From NCBI GenBank assembly GCA_036426205.1, contig CM071571.1, positions 108,721,257 through 108,785,256 on the forward strand: DNA of 64,000 nucleotides. Direction: 5' to 3'. The stretch's first letter is position 1; every line of letters starts with the position of its first letter. Made by a program: the position numbers and the translations under genes. The notes below the pieces were generated by a model. That model was not told the origin of the DNA. It made no database searches and worked only from the letters and a program-made list of their open reading frames with translations. Shown in pieces: positions 1 to 10,221 of this stretch. The DNA comes from Ascaphus truei. Taxonomy: Eukaryota; Chordata; Amphibia; Anura; Ascaphidae.

Positions 1-243
1 ATCAATATATACATCTTTTGCTGGGGATATTAATTTTCCATTGATTTTTTTCCCCTTGGTTATATAAAAAACACCATTTGTATAATGTTTTATTGCTTTA
101 TTGCTTTTATCTGTTATTTTTGTGATAAATTCCATGCATATGTGCTGTGAAGTCAGTGGGGAGAATGGTATTTAAGGGAAAGAAAAGAGGTTGGGAATGG
201 GCCACTGAGGAAGTCTGTTCAGGTACGTTGGCGGATATCCTTC
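1..243. other. Unassigned AT-rich flank
   Basis: No coding potential and no repeat ends recognised. It ends in CTTC at 240-243, the left target duplication of the LTR that follows. Confidence 0.4.
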
Positions 244-1111
244 TGTAATCTTCCCTGCCAGCTCCCATGGAGTTTACATCAATGTCTCTTATCTTGGCTT
301 TCTCAGATATAGTTACCTTGTCAGGGTGCTGGATTCGCGTGGCTGGGCGATCATATAATAAGGATGATGGGCGACAGGAATTCTATTGGTTACATTCATA
401 TACAATGGGAACTTTCCATAGACATAATTGCATTCTTTCTGATACTGTCTAAACCTACTTCCCTAGCTGCCCCTATCTTGGCCTGCTAAGGAGGTGCTGA
501 GGTTTGATTCCCTTGAATACCTACTGAAGCTCTCTTCGGGGTGACCGGTAGAACTCCATTTTATATGTGCCCCTGTTGGACCTGGTACTATTCGCTCTAT
601 GCCGGTGATAAAGGTCCTTCCCTCAGGCACTGCATACCACCTTGTGGCATCTTGGAATGGGGCAAGCTATGGACCCTCTGATGAGGCTGGTCTGATTATG
701 CATTGGGACTACGGCCTGTTGAGTCCCTCTGGGCATAGACTGCCTCTCCATGAACCCCCATAGGTGAAGGGAGCCATCTCTGTGGGACGTTACCTAACCA
801 GGGCAATGACCCTTTTTATTAAACAGTAACAGGGAATCCTTACTCTATATTATTTAATGAACGTATATATACTCTATTCACAGTGAGATCCTACTACTTC
901 AACTCCTCCTGTGATCTGATCTTCTAGAAGCTTCCCCTGTCTATGTGTGTATGTTTGTGTATATAGTGATGTCAGTGTCTCCAGGCAGAAGGGGGCAGGG
1001 CTTAACATCTGCTGAGCCACCCCAGTACCATGTAATAGGAAAGGGGTGTTACTCTATGTGGGCCCACACAGGTGACAATTTAAGGCCATGGCAATCCCAA
1101 AGGGGGTTACA
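244..1111. mobile_element. Solo LTR candidate, TGTAATC...GGTTACA, 868 bp
   Basis: The block begins TGTAATC and ends GGTTACA, so it has the TG...CA ends of an LTR with short inverted termini. A 4-bp direct repeat CTTC flanks it (240-243 and 1112-1115). An ATTAAA polyadenylation-like signal lies at 818-823 on the plus strand. The inner part resembles 43433-44236: both hold a stretch reading GGAGTTTACAT, then ACCTTGTCA, then GGCTGGG at similar spacing. No gag-pol sequence is attached, so a recombined solo LTR is the simplest reading. Family not recognised. Confidence 0.6.
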
Positions 1112-1707
1112 CTTCCAAGGATTGAGGGACTAACCACAGGATCCAGGCTCCTTCCCAGAGTCATCTGCAAAACCGAGAGTGGCGCAGACCATAGATGAAC
1201 GAACTGGAAGTTCCATACGTAGGTGCCAGGCGACAGTAGCGCGAGTCTCACATATTTGGCTGTTTTATGTTATCCCTTGTGTGTGCAATTGTCCCCTTTT
1301 GTCTGTTTATTTATTAAAACTGTGTTAAACTATATACCTGTTTTCTTATGCAACTATGGGGAGTTTGTTGAAGGCATGATCAACAGCTGACATATGTGAC
1401 TGCATAAGATATCATCTATATCTCCCACATCTCTTTATGATAGGTATTTCGCCAAAATGTAAACTATATGTTAGGCCTTCTTATAGACATACTAAAATTG
1501 GTTGCATTTGTGATTCTTTAGAACAACAAAACTCACCAGTTACAACTATATTCAAGTGCTTTACCGCCCCAAGTATTAAATCACTATTTCATATTTTCTT
1601 CCTGCCTTTCAATAATAAAATTGAAAACGCTCCAGGGAACAGAAGGCCACAAAAGTAATATTATTAACAAAGAATTTTTTTTAATAAAAATAAAATATAT
1701 GTATATC
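1112..1707. other. Unassigned intergenic stretch
   Basis: Starts in the right target duplication of the solo LTR. It contains an AT-rich tail with several AATAAA-like words and no protein family I recognise. It may be older repeat debris. Confidence 0.3.
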
Positions 1708-2329
1708 AAATGGGAATGTTACTGTATGCTCATTTGCATTTCTTAGACAGGTCTGCAACCCTGCCTTTCACCATTATCACCCAGCACAAAGCACTTCCAC
1801 TGCAGCAAGGGATTCTGGGAGATGACATGCAAATGAGCACACAGTACCACCTTTTCCTTCAAAACCATTTAACATGGTCCCCAATAAGCTTAAGCTTGCT
1901 GCATTTCACAGGTTTGAGCACAGCCTGGGTTAAGATGCATAGCCAGTAAACCCACCCATAGACAGCTGTTTCAACCTTAATGGGTCTCCTCAGTGTGGGG
2001 TTGGTTATACTGGCTTTGCAATATGAAGCAGGGATAGGTTTCACCACACTTAGTAAAGTTATGGTGGGTAAAAAAAAGTGACAAAAACCCTCCACAGTAA
2101 AGCATATAGCAAATGGAAATATTACTGTATGCTCATTTGCATGTCTTAGACAGGTCTGCGACCCTGCTTTTCACCATTATCACCAAGCACACAGCACTTC
2201 CACTGCAGCAAGGGTTTCTGGGAAATGACATGCAAATGAGCACACAGTGCCACCTTTTGCTTCAAACCCATTTAACATGGTCCCCTATACACGTAAGCTT
2301 GCTGTATTTCACAGCTTTGAGCACAGCAT

Positions 2330-2330
<1 letters not shown>
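1708..2330 (-). mobile_element. Retrozyme-like tandem repeat: one full 403-bp unit plus a partial unit
   Basis: The segment starting AAATGGGAATGTTACTGTAT at 1708 recurs as AAATGGAAATATTACTGTAT at 2111, a period of about 403 bp. The second unit stops after about 220 bp at a TA/CA microsatellite. Each unit carries a hallmark block with TCATTTGCAT, TTAGACAGGTCTGC and CTTCCACTGCAGCAAGG. The complete unit contains one hammerhead ribozyme motif on the minus strand (1951-2000). One unit and a fraction, with a self-cleaving motif and no ORF, is the layout of metazoan retrozymes and of newt satellite 2. The same unit recurs at 3681, 23060, 45775/50918 and 62310. The retrozyme label is inference; a non-autonomous Penelope derivative is the main alternative. 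Confidence 0.55.
1951..2000 (-). ncRNA. Hammerhead ribozyme motif, intact core
   Basis: On the minus strand CTGAGGA (1993-1987, fits CUGANGA) is followed by a stem II GACC/GGTT with a CATTAA loop, then GAAA (1972-1969), a short self-complementary CAGCTG stem III, and the cleavage triplet GTC (1963-1961). Upstream CCCCACA and downstream TATGGGTGGG pair at about five of six positions as stem I. All core nucleotides of the hammerhead consensus are present; activity has not been shown. Confidence 0.6.
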
Positions 2331-2360
<30 letters not shown>

Positions 2361-2408
2361 CACACACCCACACACATACACACACGCATATATATACACA
2401 CACACACA
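2328..2408. repeat. TA/CA microsatellite
   Basis: Interrupted runs of TATA, ACAC and ACATA units directly abutting the end of the partial retrozyme-like unit. Confidence 0.9.
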
Positions 2409-2412
2409 AAAA

Positions 2413-3010
2413 GAGTGCGGGGGGTTATTGTGTGATCAGTTTGTTAAATTAATAATAAGCTTGTTTAGATAATGTTATTTAAAAGAAGTAAATATATTAA
2501 TGCCATTGTTTTCAAATTATTAACAGTTTATGAATTCAATAAATCACATAAACCAACTTGCTCTCAAACCTTGTGCATGACTCAAAGCTCTTGTTGCCAT
2601 GGAGAGTGGGTACAATCGTCAAACTGTGCAATAACCATTTCATAAATATTGCAATCCGTTAATCAGAGCACTGACAGTGGTGTCCTGCAGGTATCTTCCT
2701 ATTTTTAGAACATGGCTAATTTGTCTATCTAGCTGCTATTTATGTTTATGTGTTTATCTTACTACTCAAATTCCTTGCCTATGCCTTTTATCAATATGCT
2801 CTGAAGGTGTCTTCCGCTTGCATGCAAATATTTCAAATGATTGCAGTTCAAATATTTTATTTCATAGTTAAGTTCATCACATATTAAATGGGAGCTGGTG
2901 ATTTTAGATGAAAGTCATTTCCCATTGAGTTTGGGAAGGTTCAGGGGGTACATTAATGTTACCCGAGAGGATTGCTTGTGCAGGACCATTTCAGAAACTG
3001 TATTTGATGT
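2413..3010. other. Unassigned intergenic stretch
   Basis: AT-rich, no gene and no repeat ends recognised. Confidence 0.4.
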
Positions 3011-3660
3011 AGATATGAATGCTTGTACACAGGAAAAAAGAAAAAAACAGCGCCCAGTCCTATAGTGTAGTAAGTTATTCATTACAGTATATTGAATGCA
3101 ATCAGCAGGTAAGTAACGCACGTACATCAAGGTAGTTATATAAGAGCAACACATGTTAGGGACATGTTACCACACACTGCAACTTCCCACTGGTCACCTG
3201 GTAGTTCGTCTACAGTCTGCTGGAATGTCCACGGTATACAATTCTTTTAGGAAAGGACATCAGCTTCTAAGAATAAACTCCAAATCCAGGTCTTCTGGCT
3301 CCTCATACTGGATGATCACTCAGTGGTTCCTCTGTGTATATCAGGGAACGCCAACTGCACGAGGTAGAACTCTGTCGTTGAGTGCCGATGACGTCAGTAA
3401 ACCCTCGTCTCTCAATCAGCGACGGGGATAATCTCAGCATACAATACTGTAGCGCAGCGAGTGGTAGAGTCCCAAAGTCATTAGTGGAACATATATTAGA
3501 TTGCATAGAATAGCCTCAAATCCAACGCGTTTCGTTAGCGTGAGCTAACTTCTTCAGGTATAATGTTGAAGGATATTCTGAGGTGCTCTAAGTAGCCCAC
3601 AAACCCCTGTGATTGGAGATGGGGAGACAAAACTGGCCAATCATAGTAGTGCTAACACAG
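3010..3660 (-). mobile_element. Hammerhead-bearing interspersed repeat
   Basis: The left part begins near an A-rich stretch followed by CAGCGCCCAGTCCT, and the right part holds the AACGCGTTTCG block typical of a large amphibian repeat class. A hammerhead motif lies at 3515-3562. No ORF of known family. Boundaries are approximate because no target duplication was found. Confidence 0.45.
3515..3562 (-). ncRNA. Hammerhead ribozyme motif, intact core
   Basis: Minus strand: CTGAAGA (3557-3551), stem II GTTAGC/GCTAAC (6 bp, four-base loop, 3549-3534), GAAA (3533-3530), then CGCGTT with UU as the UH cleavage position. Stem III is only the ACGCGT palindrome, so activity would be expected mainly as a dimer, as in newt satellite 2. 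Stem I pairs weakly (three of four near the core), so this copy may be inactive in isolation. Confidence 0.55.
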
Positions 3661-3680
3661 TAGTGCATAGTAGTGCTAAA

Positions 3681-4290
3681 ACAGCGAGCATTAGTTTATA
3701 TGGGCTCCATGTAACAATGGTTTTTCAGACAAAAAGATGACACATTGTATGCTCATTTACATGTAATTTCCCAGAATCCCTTGCTGCAGTGGAAGCACTG
3801 TATGCAGGGGATAATGGTGAAAGGCAGGGTTGCAGACCCTGCCTAAGACATGTGAATGTGCTCACAAGAGATCTTTTTATTTGCAATATGCATTATGGTG
3901 GAGGTTTCTTGTTGCCTTTTTCACCCACCATAACTTAAAAATTGATGGTAATCCCTACAGTCTTGAAAATGCAAAGCAAGCAGTACAACCAACTTCACCC
4001 TGATGATACCCATTAAGGTTGAAACATGTCTGTGAATGGTTTCTCTGGCTTTGCATCTGATTCCGATGCTGTGCTTTAAAGCTGTGTTAACAGCGAGCAT
4101 TAGCTTATATGGGTTCCATGTAACAATGGTTTTTCAGACAAAAGGTGACACATTGTGTGCTTATTTGCATATAATTTCCCAGACTCCCTTGCTGCAGTGG
4201 AAGCACTGTATGCTGGGGATACCTGAAAGTCAGGGTTGTAGACTGCCTAAGACATGCGAATGTGCTCACAAGTGATCTTTTTATTTGATA
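3681..4290 (+). mobile_element. Retrozyme-like tandem repeat: one full 409-bp unit plus a partial unit
   Basis: ACAGCGAGCATTAG at 3681 recurs at 4090, a period of about 409 bp, and the following 200 bases repeat closely before ending at a TA microsatellite. The unit matches the 1708-2330 repeat in its TTTGCAT/TTACATGTAATT block, the CTTGCTGCAGTGGAAG block and the TTAAGGTTGAAACA hammerhead block, but in the opposite orientation. The unit encodes no protein. Two independent loci with the same 'one and a half units' layout point to insertion of a multimeric or circular template rather than local tandem duplication. This is inference. Confidence 0.55.
3991..4040 (+). ncRNA. Hammerhead ribozyme motif, intact core
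   Basis: CTGATGA (4000-4006), stem II ACC/GGT with a CATTAA loop, GAAA (4021-4024), short stem III, cleavage triplet GTC (4028-4030). Upstream CTTCAC and downstream GTGAA pair over 5 bp as stem I, with one mismatch next to the core. This is the most canonical plus-strand copy in the window. Confidence 0.65.
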
Positions 4291-4317
4291 TAATAATAAT
4301 ATATATATATATATATC

Positions 4318-4352
<35 letters not shown>

Positions 4353-4400
4353 TATCTATATATATATATTATATATATAATATATAATATATATATATCC
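4290..4400. repeat. (TA)n microsatellite
   Basis: Long interrupted TA tract between the retrozyme-like dimer and the left inverted repeat of the Tc1-like element. Confidence 0.95.
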
Positions 4401-4776
4401 ATCTACTACATACATCTTGAAAAGAAGTACACCCTCTTTGAATTCCATGGTTTTACAATATCAGGACTAATAACAATCATCTGTTTCCTTAGCAGGTCTA
4501 AAATTAGGTAAATACAACCTCAGATGAATAACACACATGACATATTACACCTTGTTATGATTTATTTAACAAAATAAAGCCAAAATGGAGAAGCTGTGTG
4601 GTGAAAACTAAGTACACCCTTATTGCTTCCATAGTAATTAATTGCTAAGTAGCAGGCACGGTGCTGCTAATCAATGCCCTTGATTAAGTGATCATCACAA
4701 GTGTGAACACCTCTTATAAAATTCGAAGTTTTAGCAGTTTTGCTGGTCTGGAGCATTCAGGTGTGTGTTTAACACA

Positions 4777-5613
4777 ATGCCCACGGAGAAAGACATCAGC
4801 AATGATCATAGATAAGCAATTGTTTTGCTGCCCATCTATCTGGGAAGGTAATAACGCCATTTCAACAATTTATAGTCCACCATTCTACATGGAGAAAGAT
4901 TATTCTAAAGTGTAAACTTCAAGACTGTTGCCAATCTTCCCGGAGTGGACATCCCAGCAAATTCACCCCAAGGTCAGACCGTGCAATGCCAGAGAAATTG
5001 CAAAACCATCTCAGACTCTACAGGCCTCAGTTAGCATTTAAATTTAAAGTTCATAACAGTACAATTAGAAAAAGACTGAAAAAGTATGGTTTGTTTGGAA
5101 GGGTTGCCAGGAGAAAGCCTCTTCTCTCTAAAAGAACATGGCAGGCATGGCTTAGGTTTGCAAAGTTGCATCTGAACAAACCAAATCTTCTGGAACAATG
5201 TCCTTTGGACAGACGAGACAAGTGGAGTGTTTGGCCATAATGCACGCACACCCACGTTTATCGAAAACCAAACACAGCATATCACACAAAACCTCATACC
5301 AAACTGTCAAGCACGGTGGTGGAGGGGTGATGATTTGGGCTTGTTTTTTGCAGCCACAGGACCTGGGAACCTTGCAGTCATTGAGTCGGCGACCATGAAC
5401 TCCTCTGTAACCAAAGTATTCTAGAGTCAAATGTGAGGCATCTGTCCGACACGCTAAAACTTGGCCAAAATTGGGTCATTCAACAGGGACAATGATCCCA
5501 AGCCACACCAGCAAATCTACAACAGAATGCTGAAAAAGAAAAAGATCAAGGTGTTGCAATGGCCCAGTCAAAGTCCAGACCTCAACCCAATTGAACTATT
5601 GTTGTAGCTGGAC
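4777..5613 (+). pseudogene. Tc1-family transposase pseudogene, 3'-truncated
   Basis: The reading begins ATG CCC ACG GAG at 4777 and meets a stop after 12 codons. With frameshifts it continues through recognisable Tc1 blocks: VHNSTIRKRL (helix-turn-helix region, near 5050), RKPLLSK, RFAKLHLNKP, FGHNA (near 5230, after the first catalytic Asp region), KPNTAYH, KHGGGGVMIWACF (near 5310-5350), and [14 protein letters not shown] (5490-5600), which in the family surrounds the second Asp and the last catalytic Glu. An LTR begins right after, so the C-terminal part is absent. Several stops and frameshifts make it non-functional. It shares no sequence with the host gene. Confidence 0.85.
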
Positions 5614-6239
5614 TGTAACAGGGGACTATCCCTGTTCACAAATGTGCCTCTAATCCAGCAGTGTGGTGGTTAACTGCTGGTAGCAATTAACTAACAACAC
5701 CTCCTGATTAGAGGTGTAGAAAAGTCTGCCTTTGAGACAGAAGTACAACTCCTTATCTCTGACTGAGAGCTGACCTTTGGAGATAGACAGAGGAGTGTTC
5801 TTGAGACTCCCAGGAGAGTCTGACCAAGAGAACACCATCTCTGGAGCTGACCGGTCTTCAGCTCTGCTAGCATAGCTGATTGCAAGACAACCAAATAATA
5901 CTTCTAAACCTGATATTTCCCTGTGCACGCACGGGTTGCGGTTCCAGGAGAGTAGAGAAGCTTACTCTACGCAAGAACAGATAAGACTTTTCATAATTAA
6001 GAACTGCTTATATCTGCTTATTTCATGCTATAATGTTTTGGGGCTGCGAGACATGCTTGACTTTATGGAGTTTGTGAATTAATTGCATGGTAATTTTCAC
6101 TAGAGATACTCCCAAGTGAATAGAAGCTTTGTTCCCCCCCGTGTTTGGGGATTTCCCTGATGAAAAGGCACAATAAAGCTATTATAATTTCACTCTTATT
6201 AAGTCTCCAATTGTGTACCTCGGTGAACGTCCGTCTACA
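5614..6239 (+). mobile_element. 5' LTR of a retrovirus-like or LTR retroelement
   Basis: It begins TGTAACAGGG and ends GTCTACA (TG...CA). AATAAA sits at 6172-6177, about 65 bp from the end, as expected for an R region. A primer-binding-site-like sequence starts 2 bases after the LTR. Related LTR sequence in reverse orientation lies at 52592-53130 (CTTAACAGGGGAAAGTCCC at its end). The element landed in a Tc1 transposase. Confidence 0.7.
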
Positions 6240-7660
6240 TATGGTGTCCCGAAGTGGGACAGAGGTGTCCTTTGAAGTTAAAAAGGACCGAGATTTTTAT
6301 GTGAATTTTTTTTTTTGTTATGCTTTTTGCCTACAAACAGTCTGCGAAAAAAAAACCTCATGCTGCAGAGATCAGGTAAAGGGATACACAACCACTGAAA
6401 CCACACTGCATGCACTGAAACTTACAAACCACGATGGACTCTTTTGCCCCAATCCCTAGAGGAGAGAGACTGCTGAATTAGCTAAACCTTATTTTGCCTA
6501 TCACAAAGTGTAATATGGTCATTGAAATAGGTTTTTGCCTTTCAGTCATAGTCAGGGTTCAGAAGTGAGTCAGCCCTTAAAAGGGATAGTGTTTGTTGTT
6601 TTCCAAAGTTTCGCTGAGCAGTGAATACAGATGGTGACCCACGAGTGGTACTGATTTTGAAAATAAGGTTCCCACACCGCTTGGACTACACAGCTGTGAA
6701 TGGAGTATATGGCAGAAAAGTGTGAAAATTGATACAATACTATGCTGAAGCAGGGAAATTTTTAGCAAACAATGCTGAGTGTAAAATTGCCCTATAGGGA
6801 AAAAGTGATTTCTGAACTGTGTAAAGGTTTTTTCAAAACCCATTACTGAATGTTGAGTCACCCTGCCGGGAATGAAAGAAAAGTTCACCCTCAAAAAGAA
6901 TGTTTTTTTTCTGAAGTAAAAAAGTCTGCCTATATTATCTTGGGGAGCAAAAACAACAGACACCAAAGTGTGAAGTGTGAATCCATAATACCCAAGATGA
7001 GACTGAAAATTACTGACCTCAGGCAGAAACCAATTCTGTTGCTGAAGCGGAAGATTGACCTAGCAAGAAAATGGTTTAAGCAATAGACTTTTTTACCTAA
7101 CAACTGCAACAACTTGTATACCCTGATGAGAGAAAATGCATGCACAGTACTACCAAAGAAAGAGAATTCCACAGAGATTGCCTGTGAGCTAAACGACCTC
7201 TAAAGCAAATATGCCTACCTGTAGACTACCACCATTGGGGGTTCCAGCAAATACAGTGGCAACAGCTGCAATAGCGCCTCCTGAGGGGCACCTACTCCAT
7301 ACAACTGTACCAGTCAGAAATGATGTTAACAAACATCCCTAGCTAGCTCAACTCTACACCCACCACATCATAAATGATATTTATGTCAAAAAAAGAGTGC
7401 TATGAGCGTGGCAAAATGTATACAACAAAAGACAGGGGTGCCCAATGCTACATCCAATTGAAAAAACATATATGATAATAAGTATAAAGTTTAAAATACT
7501 TCAATAATAAATATAATTACTTGGTTATTTAGTTAAACCCTTTGGCCAAAGTGTTGTAGCCTGCTACCAAACGTCAAGGTATAACCAAAAATGCAGGCTC
7601 CACTACACTGTGAACCCTTCCTTTACCTCTGTATGAGGGGAAAGAACCATAGTAGGTCCT
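6240..7660 (+). mobile_element. Internal region of the LTR element, degraded, with primer-binding-like site
   Basis: TGGTGTCCCGAAGTGGGAC at 6242-6260 follows the LTR after two bases, which is where a tRNA primer site belongs. It resembles tRNA-Trp-type sites (TGGTGACCCC...) but I cannot assign the tRNA. The following 1.4 kb has only short reading frames, including one of 78 codons at 6850-7086 that I do not recognise. No protease, RT or envelope motif is visible and no 3' LTR copy was found, so the element is deleted at its 3' side. Confidence 0.5.
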
Positions 7661-7905
7661 GTTTACTGTCCCAGTAACACTCTTTTTTGGCTTATTTTTG
7701 TTAAATAAATCATGGCACGTGTAATATGTCATGTGTTGTTGTTCATCTGAGGTTGTATTTACCTAATTTTTAGACCTACTAAGGGACAGGTGGTGTTATT
7801 ATGTCCTTATGTAAAACTATAAAATTCAAAGAGGTGTACTTTCTTTTCACACAACTATACGTGACAGGGCTGGAGATTAGATATATTATATATATATATA
7901 TATAC

Positions 7906-8052
7906 AGTGTTCGACAAAACCTATACATTTGCTCGCCCCGGGCGAGTGGATTTAACCCCGCGGCAAGTAAATATTGGCCCAAGAGCACACGTTTGGTACT
8001 AGGTGGCGAGTAGATTTTTGTGTGGCGAGTAGATTTTTGGTGATTGTTCAAC
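7906..8052. mobile_element. Small MITE-like element between TA tracts
   Basis: The left end CAGTGTTCGACAAA and the right end TTGGTGATTGTTCAACCA are partial inverted matches. Inside, CTCGCCCCGGGCGAG is palindromic and TGGCGAGTAGATTTTTG is repeated twice in tandem. TA tracts on both sides hide any duplication. Confidence 0.4.
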
Positions 8053-8064
8053 CATATATAATAT

Positions 8065-8122
<58 letters not shown>

Positions 8123-8146
8123 TATATATATATAATATAATATAAA
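8053..8146. repeat. (TA)n microsatellite
   Basis: Long TA tract with a poly-A end. Confidence 0.95.
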
Positions 8147-8471
8147 AAAAAAGGGGGAAGGAAAGCAGGCCTATGCTAAGGTTAACTAGGCAAAATAAAT
8201 ATATCTCCTATACACCAACTGTGCAAAAACTATTATTAATCTATACACTTAAACAATAAAATAATGGATTATCCTAACACAGATATTTAAAGACCTATAA
8301 CACAAAACACATGATCTATAATATTAGTAAGAAAAAATAAAAGATAAAGCCAAAAGAAAAAAGAGAGTTGAACACCAGTCCTCAGCATAGTCAATAAGAT
8401 ATGGATCCTGGTATGAAGGGTCTCCTGTGATCTCCCAAAGTGGAAGAACACGGCCACAGGGCACATCTATA
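8147..8471. other. Unassigned sequence before foldback
   Basis: No coding family. Probably the outer body of the foldback repeat that follows. Confidence 0.3.
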
Positions 8472-9037
8472 GAAGAAAAGGGAAGAGAGAGCGCATACCC
8501 ATGCGGTAAAATAGTCAATTTTAATGAGGGAAGGGAGGGAAGGGGTTAGAATAAATGCGCTTACAAGAAAGCAGTAAAATCAAGCATTGTGTGAATAATC
8601 ACCACCATCCGGTTGTATCTGCAGTATCCTGGGGCGTCCCGATCGTGCAAGCAATAGGATCAGTGTCCAAAATCAGATGTCCAGGGCTGGTATTCCATAT
8701 ACGTGTAGGGTCTGGAAAGATGGCTCCTCGTGGATCAAGCTTTGCAGCGTCGCGCGGTTCGAACCTTCAAGGCTTGATCCACGAGGAGCCATCTTTCCAG
8801 GACCCTACACTGTATATGGAATAAACCAGCCCTGGACATCTGTTTGGACAACTGATCCTATGCCTGCACGATCGGGATGCCCCAGGATACTGCAGATACA
8901 AACCGGATGGTGGTGATATTCAACACAATGCTTGATTTTACTGCTTTCTTGTAAGCGCATTTCTTAACCCCTTCCTCCCTTCCCACTCATTAAATTGACT
9001 ATTGTACGCCTGGATGGTATGACTCTCTCTCTTCCCT

Positions 9038-9044
<7 letters not shown>
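8472..9044. repeat. Large foldback repeat, arms about 270 bp
   Basis: The left arm, about 8472-8742 (with GTCAATTTTAATGAG, GCGCTTACAAGAAAGC, CACCACCATCCGG, CCCGATCGTGCA, CTCGTGGATCAAGC), is repeated in reverse complement at about 8773-9044. The loop at 8743-8772 contains GGTTCGAACC, identical to a tRNA-type B box core, possibly by chance. The long hairpin would fold in RNA or single-stranded DNA. It shares the CACCACCATCCGG block with the next foldback. Confidence 0.8.

Positions 9045-9082
<38 letters not shown>
9041..9082. repeat. (TA)n microsatellite
   Basis: Pure TA run at the right edge of the first foldback. Confidence 0.95.
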
Positions 9083-9086
<4 letters not shown>

Positions 9087-9459
9087 CAAACAAAAAAGCA
9101 ATGAAGCCGCACCTAGTGAAGGTATTAATTACAAGTGAAAGATGTGTAAAAGATATATATGTTATAGTTGATACTAAATAAACTAAATATATATTATAAT
9201 TAAATATATATTGGAATGAATAACTAACTAAGTGCCTGTACAAAAATTTCAAGAAGGTGAATGTAAATATATAAAAAAAATGTTATAAATAAACAACCTA
9301 TTAATAACATACACTGTGATATATAAACAAGAATATTAAAACAAAAAGAAATAAAGAAAGGTAAAAAACAGTCCTTTGGGCAAATGTCCAACAATATAAA
9401 TAGGTGCTGGTGCAAGGGGTCTCCGGCTGCTCTCAAGAGGATTAACCACATCCGTAAGG
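9083..9459. other. Unassigned AT-rich sequence between foldbacks
   Basis: No gene recognised. It parallels the sequence just left of the first foldback (a 'gtctcc..gctctc' stretch before the left arm), so it is probably part of the repeat body. Confidence 0.3.
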
Positions 9460-10050
9460 AATCTGCAGAAAGGAGAGAGGAGAGAGCGCACGCCCCATAG
9501 TATAAAACCGTAAATTTATTGAGGGGAAGGGGGGGGGGGAAATGCACTCACAAGGGTACAAAGATTAAAAGCATTTCGTGATCATATCACCACCATCCGG
9601 TATCTGCACTTGATTCAGAAGGCCCTCGATCTCGAAGATGAAGGAACCACGATCTATCAAGATGTCCAGGGTATGTAGATAGTTCAGCAACAAATTCCAG
9701 AGATCCCAAAGAATATCTCCTTGCTGGTAGGCCTCTGTAGTGTTTGGCGCTCGAATCGGTCTGTTCCTGCGCTCCGTGATGACGTAGTGTCTATGCGTAT
9801 TGCGTAATGACTCTCCCTGACGCGTGTCGTCACACGGGTGACTTTTTCAAAGGGTAGACATCTTGATAGATCGTGGTTCCTTCATCTTCGAGATCGAGGG
9901 CCTTCTGAATCAAGTGCAGATACCGGATGGTGGTGATATGATCACAAAATGCTTTTAATCTTTGTACCCTTGTGAGTGCATTTTTTCCCCCCCTCCCCCT
10001 CAATAAATTTACGGTTTTATACTATGGGGCGTTCTCTCTCTCTCTCTCTA
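9460..10050. repeat. Second foldback repeat with hammerhead-like loop
   Basis: The left arm (about 9460-9675) and right arm (about 9858-10050) are inverted copies; GATCTATCAAGATGTC on the left faces GACATCTTGATAGATC on the right. The 180-bp loop holds GACGCGTGTCGTCACACGGGTGAC (9820-9843). On the minus strand this forms a GTCAC/GTGAC hairpin followed by GACACGCGTC, with CCCT/AGGG flanks that can pair. That is a decayed hammerhead layout. Confidence 0.75.
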
Positions 10051-10072
10051 TATATATATACATATACATATA
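10030..10072. repeat. CT/TA microsatellite
   Basis: A CTCTCT run followed by a TATATACATA run. Confidence 0.9.
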
Positions 10073-10137
10073 CTGCACAATAAATGAGTTTGTCAGTATT
10101 AGGTGATACCTTTTTTATTTGGACTAACAATTTATTT

Positions 10138-10182
10138 CATAGGACAAGCTTTCGAGATGTTTCTTCTCTTCCTCAGGTCAAC
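10138..10182 (-). ncRNA. Hammerhead ribozyme motif, intact core
   Basis: Minus strand: CTGAGGA (10176-10170), stem II GAGA/TCTC, GAAA (10153-10150), a minimal stem III around GCTTGT, cleavage triplet GTC (10145-10143). Stem I pairing is weak. It sits 40 bases before a Penelope-like RT fragment of opposite sense, consistent with hammerheads carried in Penelope pseudo-LTRs. Confidence 0.5.
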
Positions 10183-10221
10183 AATACTGATATACAACGG
10201 GTTCTATAACTTAGACAGGGA

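Larger units (their letters stand above)
4411..7855 (+). mobile_element. Tc1-like DNA transposon, split by an LTR element
   Basis: The left end (CTTGAAAAGAAGTACACC at about 4416) and the right end (GGTGTACTTTCTTTTCAC, 7832-7849) are inverted copies. The inversion continues about 180 bp inward: TTAGCAGGTCTAAAATTAGG on the left matches CCTAATTTTTAGACCTACTA on the right in reverse complement. A transposase relic starts inside the left half and is cut at 5613 by an LTR. The transposase C-terminus is missing on the right side, so some sequence was lost. Tc1 elements insert at TA, and the left side lies beside a TA tract. Confidence 0.8.

Noticed and set aside
8743..8772. GGTTCGAACC as a tRNA-derived SINE B box
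   Set aside because: No A box at the right distance and no tRNA fold; it is itself a palindrome at the centre of a foldback.
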